Part shown: one piece after another, positions 8,137-17,233 of the stretch
How positions within the stretch are numbered: the first letter of the stretch is position 1
Layout: every line of letters begins with the position of its first letter
Assembly (NCBI GenBank): GCA_903915125.1
Contig: CAIWRR010000064.1
Location: forward strand, 1 to 41,495
From: Candidatus Firestoneibacteriota bacterium
GTDB lineage: Bacteria; Oederibacteriota; D2-FULL-39-29; CAIOVX01
DNA length: 41,495 nucleotides
Direction of reading: 5' to 3'
Position numbers and translations under genes: made by a program
The notes under the pieces: model-generated
Seen by the model: the letters and a program-made list of their open reading frames with translations, nothing else
What the model was told of the DNA's origin: nothing
The model's database searches: none

Positions 8137-9843
8137 ATGGCGGCTTTGGAGAATGTACTGAATAAGAGCGACAAAAGCAATTCGTTGTTTGAGGCGGAAA
8201 TAAGGAAGATAAAAATTCCGGTCTGCAAGCAGTTCTTGAAAGGCGGAAAGATTTCGCCGGTTGATTTTAAGGCTTCAAAAGATTCAGTATCCTCAAAGGA
8301 CTCAACTAAAGTCTTTGCTAGTTTCCCCAACCTTAGGGAGACCGCTTCAAAAGTAATGCAGGGAGTGCGCGGCGGTAAGAGACCTAAACTAAAGGGCAAG
8401 AGGATTGCCGTGCTCTTCTCCGGCGGGCCTGCAGCCGGCGGACACAACGTGGTCGCCGGGCTCTTTGATATGCTCGCGGCTTCCAAATGCACGCTGCTCG
8501 GCGTTAAGGCCGGGCCAAAGGGGCTCATAAACGGGGACCTTTTTATGGTTAAAGCGGAAGATATCAAAAGAATTAAGAATACCGGCGGTTTTGATTACCT
8601 CGGTTCTGACAGAACCAAGATAAAGACTGAAGAGCAGTTCGCCGCGGTAAAGAAGACCTGCGTGGACAACAAACTTGACGCTATTGTGGTGGTAGGCGGA
8701 GACGATTCCAATACCAATGCCGCTGTTCTCGCGGAGTATCTTTATATAGGAGTCAAACCGGACGGTTCCGGCGTTCAGGTAATAGGCGTTCCCAAAACTA
8801 TAGACGGAGACCTGCAGATAGGAAAGTTCCTGCCAATATCTTTCGGTTTTGACACCGCGACTAAGATTTTTGCCGAGATGGTTGGCAATATACTTCAGGA
8901 TACGCCGTCCTCCAGGAAGTACTGGCATTTCATTAAACTCATGGGACGCGCGGCAAGCCACGTCGCTCTTGAGGTGGCGCTTCAGACTAAACCTGCGATA
9001 GCTCTTATCTCGGAAGAGGTCGCGGAAAAGAAAATGGCCCTCGCCGATATAGTCAAGCAGATAGGCGACACCGTAATCAACCGCGCAGGAAACAAAATGA
9101 ATTATGGCGTGGTGGTTGTTCCGGAAGGGTTGATTGAATTTATTCCGGAAATGAACCTGTTGATTCACGAGCTTAATCATATTGTCGCGAAACACGAGAA
9201 AGAAACTGCGGAACTGGAACTTGCAAAGAAGATAGATTTTGTGAGGGCAAAACTTTCCGAAGAGCACAGCAGTCTCTTTGCGAGCCTGCCGCATTACATC
9301 CAGGAGATGCTGCTCTTTGACCGCGATTCCCACGGCAACCTTCAGGTTTCTCAGATACCGACAGAAAAGCTGCTTATTGATATGGTGAAGAAGTACGTGA
9401 AAAAAACAGCTCCCGAGACGAAATTTTCCACGCTAAACCATTTCTTCGGCTATGAAGGCAGGTGCGGCGCGCCTTCGCTCTTTGACGCGGCCTATTGTTA
9501 TAACCTGGGCCTTACAGCAGGCGCGGCTATCGTTAACGGTATGACCGGCTACATAGTGTCTTTCACGCAGCTTGATAAAGGCGGAGAGATTCTTGCTATT
9601 CCTCTTGTCGGACTCTTAAATATCGAGATGAGACACGGCAAGGAAGAGATGGTGATAGAAAAAGCGCTTGTTAAGACCGATTCTCCGGCCTTCATGTATT
9701 TCGCCGTTAACAGGGCCAGGTGGGGAGAAAAAGACCTCTTTACGTCTCCGGGGCCGCGCCAGCTCTGGGGGCCTGTCTGCAACCAGATGCCTATGACAGT
9801 GGCGTTAAATCAGGGGTATGGGAAATTAGGGTTTAAAATATAA
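8137..9843 (+). CDS. pfp: diphosphate-dependent 6-phosphofructokinase (start ATG 8137 after GGAGG; track ORF from 8104)
   Basis: LFSGGPAAGGHNVVAG, VVGGDDSNTNA (Asp in GGDD typical of the PPi type), GVPKTIDGDLQ. Confidence 0.9.
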   Translation: MAALENVLNKSDKSNSLFEAEIRKIKIPVCKQFLKGGKISPVDFKASKDSVSSKDSTKVFASFPNLRETASKVMQGVRGGKRPKLKGKRIAVLFSGGPAAGGHNVVAGLFDMLAASKCTLLGVKAGPKGLINGDLFMVKAEDIKRIKNTGGFDYLGSDRTKIKTEEQFAAVKKTCVDNKLDAIVVVGGDDSNTNAAVLAEYLYIGVKPDGSGVQVIGVPKTIDGDLQIGKFLPISFGFDTATKIFAEMVGNILQDTPSSRKYWHFIKLMGRAASHVALEVALQTKPAIALISEEVAEKKMALADIVKQIGDTVINRAGNKMNYGVVVVPEGLIEFIPEMNLLIHELNHIVAKHEKETAELELAKKIDFVRAKLSEEHSSLFASLPHYIQEMLLFDRDSHGNLQVSQIPTEKLLIDMVKKYVKKTAPETKFSTLNHFFGYEGRCGAPSLFDAAYCYNLGLTAGAAIVNGMTGYIVSFTQLDKGGEILAIPLVGLLNIEMRHGKEEMVIEKALVKTDSPAFMYFAVNRARWGEKDLFTSPGPRQLWGPVCNQMPMTVALNQGYGKLGFKI

Positions 9844-9845
9844 AT

Positions 9846-9884
9846 ATATCCGTTCATAACGTTTGGAAGGTTTATAACGTAAAC
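9846..9884. repeat. AACGTT-NNN 9-bp periodic intergenic repeat, copy 3 (inverted relative to copy 4)
   Basis: Reverse complement GGTTTACGTTATAAACCTTCCAAACGTTATGAACGGATAT. Confidence 0.65.
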
Positions 9885-9904
9885 CGGAAAGACTTAAAAA
9901 AAGA

Positions 9905-9933
9905 AAAAGGCCTGAGAAATCAGGCCTTTTCGT
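9905..9933. terminator. intrinsic terminator between pfp and the DEAD-box gene
   Basis: AAGGCCTGA-GAAA-TCAGGCCTT stem-loop, T-rich on the right, A-rich on the left. Confidence 0.85.
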
Positions 9934-9976
9934 TTTACGTTATAAACGTTAAGAACGTTACAAACGTTATAAACGA
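9932..9976. repeat. AACGTT-NNN 9-bp periodic intergenic repeat, copy 4
   Basis: GTTTTACGTTATAAACGTTAAGAACGTTACAAACGTTATAAACG. Confidence 0.8.
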
Positions 9977-9983
9977 TATTTAA

Positions 9984-11261
9984 TTAATGTTTACTCTGGT
10001 ATAAAATCTTAATCCCCGGCCCGGTATAAATATCCGAATCCTTCACCTCTGCTTTAGTCTGTCCCTGTCGGGCGCCCTTAAGCCCTCTTTTCCTTCCGCC
10101 CCACGAACTTCCCGCGGAAATAGTTGAGGACAGCTTTTCCGACGGATAAATAGGGTGCGAAGCGAGCGGTATTGACGCGTTAATTATTTTCTCGATGCTT
10201 TTTACGTCAGCGCCCTGGTCCGGAGTCGCAAGTGTTATGGCGTGCCCCTTTCTGCCTGCTCTGCCGGTCCTGCCTATGCGGTGAACATAATTCTCCGGAT
10301 CGTCAGGTATCTCGTAGTTTATGACAAGTTCGATGTCGGTCACGTCAATGCCGCGAGCGGCTATATCAGTTGCCGCGAGTATTCTGAATTTGCCTGATTT
10401 GAACCCGTCGAGGGCTTCTTTCCTCTGGGACTGTGTCCTGTCGGAATGAATCTCGGAGGCTTTGTGCCCGAGCTGGCGGAGCGTTGAAGTTATTTTTGCT
10501 GCAGCTCTCTTGGTTCTGGTGAAGAGCAGAACCGAACCGCTATATTCCTTTAAGAGTTCGTTAAGCAATTTATTCTTGAGTTCCTTACTGACAACGAAAA
10601 GTTCCTGCGTGACAGTTTCCGCCGCGGTACCTGACGGCGCGATCTCCGTCCGGACCGGCAGCTGCATGTATCTTCTCGCGATATCAACTATTCCAAAAGG
10701 CATTGTTGCCGAGAAGAGCATTGTCTGTCTTTCCTTGGGAATCAACCTGATGATCCGCTCTATCTGCGGAAGGAAGCCCATATCGAGCATCCTGTCTGCT
10801 TCGTCCAGAACAAGGACTTCAACATTTTTAATATTTACGGTTTTGCGCTCCAGATGGTCGTTAAGCCTTCCCGGAGTGGCTATAATGATTTGAGGGTTAT
10901 GAGCTAAGGCCTGGTTCTGACCGAACATAGATACTCCGCCTATAAGCACGGCAGTCTTCATTTTGAAGAGGGGGGCAAGTTTTTGAAATGATTCTTCGAC
11001 CTGGATGGCTAATTCCCTTGTTGGCACAAGCACAAGTCCGCGTCCCTTGCCGTTCGCAAGCCGCTGTATCATCGGTATAGCGAATGCAAGGGTTTTTCCT
11101 GTGCCTGTCTGCGCAATGCCAATAATGTCTTTTCCTGCTATGGCCTGCGGGATTGCTTTGCTCTGGATGGGGGTCGGAACCTTGAAATTTAACTTCTCGA
11201 GAGCATCGAAAATGCCCGGCGCAATGCCGAGCCCGTAAAAACTTTCTTTTTCATTTTCCAT
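9984..11261 (-). CDS. DEAD-box ATP-dependent RNA helicase
   Basis: AQTGTGKT, VLVLDEADRML, FSATMP, ARGIDVTDIELVINYEIP, HRIGRTGRAG motifs. Confidence 0.96.
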   Translation of the reverse strand: MENEKESFYGLGIAPGIFDALEKLNFKVPTPIQSKAIPQAIAGKDIIGIAQTGTGKTLAFAIPMIQRLANGKGRGLVLVPTRELAIQVEESFQKLAPLFKMKTAVLIGGVSMFGQNQALAHNPQIIIATPGRLNDHLERKTVNIKNVEVLVLDEADRMLDMGFLPQIERIIRLIPKERQTMLFSATMPFGIVDIARRYMQLPVRTEIAPSGTAAETVTQELFVVSKELKNKLLNELLKEYSGSVLLFTRTKRAAAKITSTLRQLGHKASEIHSDRTQSQRKEALDGFKSGKFRILAATDIAARGIDVTDIELVINYEIPDDPENYVHRIGRTGRAGRKGHAITLATPDQGADVKSIEKIINASIPLASHPIYPSEKLSSTISAGSSWGGRKRGLKGARQGQTKAEVKDSDIYTGPGIKILYQSKH

Positions 11262-11349
11262 ACAAATACAATAACACTATTTGGGCGAAAAATAAAGGTA
11301 TTAAAGGTTTTATGGCAATTATCCTGCAAGGTTTACGATTGGTTTTTGC

Positions 11350-11378
11350 TTGATTTTGGACGCCTAAAATGATAAAAT
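11350..11378 (+). promoter_or_regulatory. candidate sigma70-type promoter for the nuo cluster
   Basis: TTGATT - 17 bp - TAAAAT, about 65 bp before nuoJ ATG. Confidence 0.4.
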
Positions 11379-11442
11379 CCCTAATCTTTATTAGCTTTTT
11401 TCACCCGGAAGATTCCGGAAAACCTTATTGACGTGAGGGAAA

Positions 11443-11931
11443 ATGCTGATTCTATTGCTCTTTGCCGTAATCGCGATAATAGCCGCGATTCTGGTGGTTT
11501 CAATGAAGAACATAATGCATTGCGCGCTTTTCCTCGCGCTCTTTTTGTTGAGCGTTGCCGGCATATTTTTCTATCTTGACGCAGACTTTCTCGGTATTGT
11601 GCAGATACTTGTCTATGTGGGCGGCATTATTGTTCTCATTCTCTTCGCCGTCATGCTAACCTCCAGGGTTTCCAGCGCGCTTTTGGAACAGACGAACGAG
11701 CAGAAAGGCCTTGCCATAGCAGCCTGCCTTCTTTTGGCGGCGGCTATTACGGCCGCGGCATTCAGAACGCCTCTTGCAACCACGTTAAACCCTGTGAAGG
11801 CTGAAGGGACCACGCATTTTACCGGAGAACTTCTGCTAACTGTCTACGCGCTTCCGTTTGAAATAGCCTCTATAGTGCTTCTTGTGGCGCTTATAGGCGC
11901 TATTGTTCTTGCCGGCAAGAAGGGAGAGTAG
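11443..11931 (+). CDS. nuoJ: NADH-quinone oxidoreductase subunit J
   Basis: multi-TM; DADFLGIVQILVYVGGIIVLILFAVML motif. Confidence 0.92.
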   Translation: MLILLLFAVIAIIAAILVVSMKNIMHCALFLALFLLSVAGIFFYLDADFLGIVQILVYVGGIIVLILFAVMLTSRVSSALLEQTNEQKGLAIAACLLLAAAITAAAFRTPLATTLNPVKAEGTTHFTGELLLTVYALPFEIASIVLLVALIGAIVLAGKKGE

Positions 11932-11933
11932 TT

Positions 11934-12239
11934 ATGATGTTTTTGCCCCTCATAGGCCTCTCGGCGATAATCTTCGCAATAGGCGTTTACGGAGCGCTCA
12001 CGAGAAGGAATGCCATCGGCATACTGATGTCTCTTGAACTTATGTTCAATGCGGCAAACATTAATCTCGTAACTGCAAATAAATATCTTAACCTTGAAAA
12101 CAGCGTCGGAATAATCTTTCCGATATTTATTATAACCATTGCTGCCGCGGAAGCCGCGGTTGGCCTCGCGATCATTCTTTCCCTTTACCGTCAAACAAAG
12201 ACGGTTTATGTCGAGAAGATTAATATAATGAAATGGTAG
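11934..12239 (+). CDS. nuoK: NADH-quinone oxidoreductase subunit K
   Basis: GVYGALTRRNAIGILMSLELMFNAANINLV, AAEAAVGLAIILSLYR. Confidence 0.95.
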   Translation: MMFLPLIGLSAIIFAIGVYGALTRRNAIGILMSLELMFNAANINLVTANKYLNLENSVGIIFPIFIITIAAAEAAVGLAIILSLYRQTKTVYVEKINIMKW

Positions 12240-12245
12240 GATAAC

Positions 12246-14160
12246 TTGATAAACCACGCATACATAATACCTTTCCTGCCGCTCGCGGCCTTCGCCGTAA
12301 ATATCTTTTTCGGGAAGAAGCTGAAAGGTGTTTCCGCCTACATAGGCATAGCAGCTGTCTCTGCCGCCTTTTTGATGTCGCTCTCGATATTTTTTGCTTT
12401 TCTCGGGGGGGCTCAGCGGTTTGAAGTAAATCCGGAATGGCTTAACCTCGGCGCCGTGAAATTCGGAATGGGATTCCTGGTGGACGGGATGACCTCGGTA
12501 ATGCTTATAGTTGTGACGCTTGTAAGCCTGCTCGTTCAGATATATTCCATCGGGTACATGCACGGCGATCCGAGATATCCGAGGTATTACGCTTACCTGG
12601 GTCTCTTCACTTTCTCAATGCTGCTCCTTGTCATTGCCAATAACTTCGCGATGATGTTCGTGTCCTGGGAACTTGTGGGCGTAAGTTCTTACCTGCTGAT
12701 TGGTTTTTGGTTTGAAAAAAAAATCGGCTTCCGATGCGGGCAAGAAAGCTTTCATTACAAATAAATTCGGCGATTTCGGTTTTTCAATCGGCATCATGAT
12801 GATCTTCGCGTTCTGCGGCACGCTTAACTTTGGCGAGGTCGCGGACGCCATATCCAAAGGCACGCTTTCGGGCAGCGCTTTGACGCTTGCGGGAATACTC
12901 GTGTTCTGCGGGGCTGTCGGAAAGTCAGCGCAATTCCCGCTGCATGTCTGGCTTCCCGACGCGATGGAAGGCCCGACCCCGGTATCTGCCCTCATTCACG
13001 CGGCCACCATGGTTGCTGCAGGCGTATACCTTGTGGCAAGAACCTATTTTCTCTACGCGGCTTCACCGACGGCTTCGGCTGTCGTCGCTTATACCGGAGT
13101 GTTCACCGCCTTCTTCGCGGCTACGATGGCTCTTGTCGCAACCGATATCAAGAGAGTGCTGGCGTTTTCCACAGTCAGCCAACTGGGCTATATGATAATG
13201 GCGCTCGGCGTAGGCGGTTATACTGCCGGAATGTTTCACCTGACAACTCACGCTTTCTTCAAAGCGCTGCTCTTCCTCGGAGCGGGTTCAGTGATACACG
13301 GAGCGGCAACGCAGGATATTCGGGATATGGGCGGCCTGGGCAAGCATATGAAAATCACGATGGTAACTTTCTTCATTGCCTGCCTGGCGATATCGGGTAT
13401 ACCGCCGTTCTCCGGCTTTTACAGCAAGGACGAAGTGCTCCTTGCCGCGTTCAATTACAGCAAACCGGTCTATATCGTAGCGACTTTCACCGCATTCATG
13501 ACGGCGTTCTATATGTTCAGGCTTTTCTTCAGGACCTTTACCGGAGAGATGAGGACAAAGCTTCACCCGCACGAATCACCTTATACAATGACTATCCCGC
13601 TTATGGTTCTTGCGGCGCTCTCAATAGTTGCCGGATGGCTCTTTGTCCAGGGGCACGCGTTTGAGTCGCTGGTACATTTTAAGGAAGGAGCGGCGGAAGA
13701 GGGGAATGCTCTTGTTGTCTGGATTTCTATCGCGGCCTCTGTAATAGGCATCGGACTGGCTTTGGCTGTTTATGTCCTTAAGATTGTTCCTGACGGATTT
13801 TTTAGAAACAAATTTCCGCGTATTCATAAGGTGCTCATAAACAAGTGGTATGTTGACGAGTTCTACGACAAAACCGTGATCAAGCCGTCGCTCAATCTGG
13901 CGCGCAGGTTGTTTTCTTTCGACGCCAAATATATTGACGGCGCTGTAAATCTTACCGGTATAATAAATGTGGTGATAAGCAAACTTCATAATGTTTTCGA
14001 TAAAGCCGCTGTTGACGGCGCCGTGAACGGAGTCGCTGAAGCGGCTCAAAGCGGAGGCGGGCTTCTCCGCAGGGTCCAGACAGGACTAGTGCAGAACTAT
14101 ATGCTCCTGCTGGTTGCGGGCGCGGCGCTGGCTGTTGTCGTTTTCTTCTTTGTAAAATAG
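12246..14160 (+). CDS. nuoL: NADH-quinone oxidoreductase subunit L, frame interrupted at A9 tract (ORF 12246-12764 then ORF 12700-14160)
   Basis: First frame ends ...LVGVSSYLLIGFWFEKK|; NuoL homology resumes in another frame as SASDAGKKAFITNKFGDFGF...; both halves NuoL-like. Confidence 0.9.
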
Positions 14161-14166
14161 CAGGTT

Positions 14167-14253
14167 GATTTCACGGATTCGGGAGGGCGATTACGCGGAT
14201 TAGCGAGAGCATGGTTTAATCTTCGCAATCGGTTTAAGGAATCTGAGTAATTC
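14167..14253. repeat. degenerate GATTnCRCGGATT-type intergenic repeat remnant
   Basis: GATTTCACGGATT, GATTACGCGGATTAGCG, AATCTTCGCAATC, AATCTGAGTAATTC between nuoL and nuoM. Confidence 0.4.
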
Positions 14254-14297
14254 TGAAGAACTTGTTTTTCGAATAGTTTCAGTTGAAAGGAGGAAGG

Positions 14298-15779
14298 ATG
14301 CTATTAACACTGGTGACATTCATCCCGCTCATCGGAGGGTTGGCTCTCTTATTCGTTCCGAAGGGCAAGGACGATATCGTAAGGGGCATAGCAACCGCGG
14401 CAGCCGCGGTCGCGCTTATTCTGTCGGTTATAGTCCTTCTGGGATACGACAAGAGCCTGGCCGGAATGCAGTTTGTTGAACATCGCATCTGGATTCCTTC
14501 CCTGAATGTCACATATTATTTGGGAGTGGACGGGCTGAGCATCGCGATGCTCGTTCTTACTACGCTGCTTTCACTTATCTCTGTCATATATTCCTACAAT
14601 ATTACCTCAAGGGTAAAGGAGTACTTTTTCTTCTTCCTGCTTCTTGAAACCGGCATGCTCGGGGTTTTCCTGGCTCTTGATTTCTTCCTTTTTTATGTCT
14701 TCTGGGAAATCACCCTTGTCCCGATGTATTTCCTCATCGGCATCTGGGGCGGCCCGCGCAAGGAATACGCGGCAATTAAGTTCTTCCTTTACACCTTGTT
14801 TGGAAGCGTCATTATGCTGTTGGGTATTATCGCGCTCTATTTCGCGAGTCCTTCGCATACTTTCAATATGCTTGAGCTGGCTGAACAGGCTCCGACGTTC
14901 ACAAAATTGTTCCAGAATGTTATTTATGCGGCGCTCTTTATCGGATTCGCCATAAAGGTTCCGGTCTTCCCGTTCCATACCTGGCTTCCGGACGCCCACG
15001 TGGAAGCGCCGACGGCAGTCAGCGTAATCCTTGCCGGCGTACTGCTCAAAATGGGCACTTACGGAATGCTTAGGGTCAGTTTTAGCATACTTCCGCAGGC
15101 TGTTTTGTATTTTGCCATGCCGCTCGCGGTTCTGGCAATGATAAACATAATTTACGGCGCCTACTGTGCGATGGCGCAGAAAGACCTGAAAAAAATGATT
15201 GCCTACTCTTCAATCAACCACATGGGTTATGTTTTGCTGGGAATGGCGGCTATGACAACGGCCGGTTTAAACGGAGCCATCTTTCAGATGTTCAATCACG
15301 GTATCATAACCGGAGCGCTCTTCCTTCTGGTGGGTGTTATTTATGACAGGGCGCATACAAGGGACATCGAAGGTTTCGGCGGGCTTGGTTCAATTATGCC
15401 TGTTTATACGGGTATTATGATGGTTGCGGTTTTTGCTTCCCTGGGCCTCCCCGGTCTCTCGGGTTTCTGGTCTGAATTTATGTGTTTCCTCGGCGCATTC
15501 CAGGTTCAAAATACGTGGATGAAGATTATTACCGGCCTCTCAGCGATAGGCATCGTGGTGACAGCGGCGTATTTCCTTATAATGATTCAGAAAGTATTCC
15601 TTGGGCCGGCCAATGAAAAGTGGAAGAGCCTGCCGGAGATTAATAGGAGAGAACTTATCACTGTCGTTCCTCTTATTGTCATTATGGTGGTTCTGGGCTT
15701 CCTGCCGAGAATAGTTATGGAACTTTCTTCCAAAAACGTTGATTCAATGGTTAAGATGCTGGGGGCTATCAAGCCATGA
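14298..15779 (+). CDS. nuoM: NADH-quinone oxidoreductase subunit M (ATG 14298 after GGAGG; track ORF from TTG 14283)
   Basis: GVDGLSIAMLVLTTLL, PVFPFHTWLPDAHVEAPTAVSVILAGVLLKMGTYG, KKMIAYSSINHMG. Confidence 0.96.
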   Translation: MLLTLVTFIPLIGGLALLFVPKGKDDIVRGIATAAAAVALILSVIVLLGYDKSLAGMQFVEHRIWIPSLNVTYYLGVDGLSIAMLVLTTLLSLISVIYSYNITSRVKEYFFFFLLLETGMLGVFLALDFFLFYVFWEITLVPMYFLIGIWGGPRKEYAAIKFFLYTLFGSVIMLLGIIALYFASPSHTFNMLELAEQAPTFTKLFQNVIYAALFIGFAIKVPVFPFHTWLPDAHVEAPTAVSVILAGVLLKMGTYGMLRVSFSILPQAVLYFAMPLAVLAMINIIYGAYCAMAQKDLKKMIAYSSINHMGYVLLGMAAMTTAGLNGAIFQMFNHGIITGALFLLVGVIYDRAHTRDIEGFGGLGSIMPVYTGIMMVAVFASLGLPGLSGFWSEFMCFLGAFQVQNTWMKIITGLSAIGIVVTAAYFLIMIQKVFLGPANEKWKSLPEINRRELITVVPLIVIMVVLGFLPRIVMELSSKNVDSMVKMLGAIKP

Positions 15780-17233
15780 ACACTGTGTCACTTAAGGATT
15801 TTATATACCTGATTCCGGAGTCCTTTGTCCTCTGTCTGGGTATTTTGATACTTATATTGGATCTTTTTACCCCTGTCAATATTAGGCGCAAGCATGTACT
15901 CAATATTTCAGTTTTGGGGCTGCTGCTTTCTCTGCCGCTCCTTGTTTACGCTCCCCCAAAAGGCCTGATATTGGGAGACATGGTTTCAATTGACACCTAT
16001 GCCATCTTCTTTAAATGTATAATAGTCCTCTCGGCTGTGTTTGCGCTGACTATGGCAAAGTTCTACGCTCCGATAAAGGATGAGGTTATAGGAGAATTCT
16101 CGGCGCTTGTTGTTTTCGCAGTCCTCGGTATGATGTTCATGGTTTCATCGAGCGACCTTCTGATGATATTCTTGAGCGTGGAATTCGTAAGTATTGCTTT
16201 CTTCATTCTCACTGGATACATCAAGAACGACCCTAAGTCTGCAGAGGGAGCGCTAAAGTATTTCCTTATAGGGGCTTTTTCGGCAGGCATCTTTGTCTAC
16301 GGAATGTCACTGGTAATTATCTCAACCGGAACCTCAAATTTGAAAGCTATGTCCGGAATATTGCACGCTCCAGCGGGCTACAGCCCGCTCTTTTTAACCG
16401 GATTCCTGCTTATGCTGGTTGGGTTCGGCTACAAGATTGCGATGGTGCCGTTCCATACTTGGGCGCCCGACGCCTATGAAGGCGCTCCGACTCCGGTAAC
16501 CGCGCTTCTTTCCGCCGCTTCAAAGGCAGCGGGTTTTGCGGTATTGCTGAGGGTGGCATTGGCCGCCGTGACCGGCAGAGCAGACCTGGTACTGGCATTG
16601 GCGGTGCTTTCCGCGCTTACGATGACTGCCGGAAACCTGATGGCGCTCCAGCAGAACAATGTCAAAAGGCTGCTTGCTTACTCAGGAATAGCTCACTCAG
16701 GCTATATCCTAATGGGGGTTGTCGCGGCGTGCTCAGGAACTGAACCGGAGCTTGGAATTACCTCGGTGTTGCTCTACGCTTTTGTCTACATGCTCATGAA
16801 TATAGGCGTATTTGCCGTGATAATTGCTTTCTTCAATAAAACCGGAAACGATGACATGCAGTCCTACTCCGGTATTTCAAAGAGCAATCCTTATCTCTCG
16901 CTGGTGCTGGTCGTTTTTCTCGTTTCGCTCGCCGGGATACCTCCTACGGCCGGGTTTATCGGGAAATTTTACGTTTTCTCGGCAATAATAAAAGCCGGCC
17001 CTAAGTTCCTGTGGCTTGCGATTGTAGGAATAATGAACAGCGTGGTTGCGCTCTACTACTATTTCAGAATTGCCTATTTTGTCTATTTTGGCGCGCAGAA
17101 AGACGACGGAAAAGTTGAGATCACTGCCGGACTTGCCGTTATAGCGGGTGTTACCGCAGGTCTGGCCCTGCTAGTCTGCATTTATCCGGGACCGTTTATT
17201 TCCGCAGCCAAGGTATCTGTCTTAATACCATGA
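15776..17233 (+). CDS. nuoN: NADH-quinone oxidoreductase subunit N
   Basis: VPFHTWAPDAYEGAPTPVTALLSAASKAAGFAVLLR, KRLLAYSGIAHSGY; ATGA overlap with nuoM. Confidence 0.96.
   Translation: MNTVSLKDFIYLIPESFVLCLGILILILDLFTPVNIRRKHVLNISVLGLLLSLPLLVYAPPKGLILGDMVSIDTYAIFFKCIIVLSAVFALTMAKFYAPIKDEVIGEFSALVVFAVLGMMFMVSSSDLLMIFLSVEFVSIAFFILTGYIKNDPKSAEGALKYFLIGAFSAGIFVYGMSLVIISTGTSNLKAMSGILHAPAGYSPLFLTGFLLMLVGFGYKIAMVPFHTWAPDAYEGAPTPVTALLSAASKAAGFAVLLRVALAAVTGRADLVLALAVLSALTMTAGNLMALQQNNVKRLLAYSGIAHSGYILMGVVAACSGTEPELGITSVLLYAFVYMLMNIGVFAVIIAFFNKTGNDDMQSYSGISKSNPYLSLVLVVFLVSLAGIPPTAGFIGKFYVFSAIIKAGPKFLWLAIVGIMNSVVALYYYFRIAYFVYFGAQKDDGKVEITAGLAVIAGVTAGLALLVCIYPGPFISAAKVSVLIP

Noticed and set aside
8389-9333. 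314-aa minus-strand ORF antisense to pfp
   Set aside because: Shadow of the well-conserved PFK coding frame; no domain.
9932-9976. CRISPR array possibility for the AACGTT repeats
   Set aside because: Period is 9 bp with 3-nt variable parts; far too short for CRISPR repeats/spacers and no cas genes nearby.
11844-12563. 239-aa minus-strand ORF over nuoJ/K/L
   Set aside because: Spans three convincing nuo genes in antisense; no motif or RBS support.
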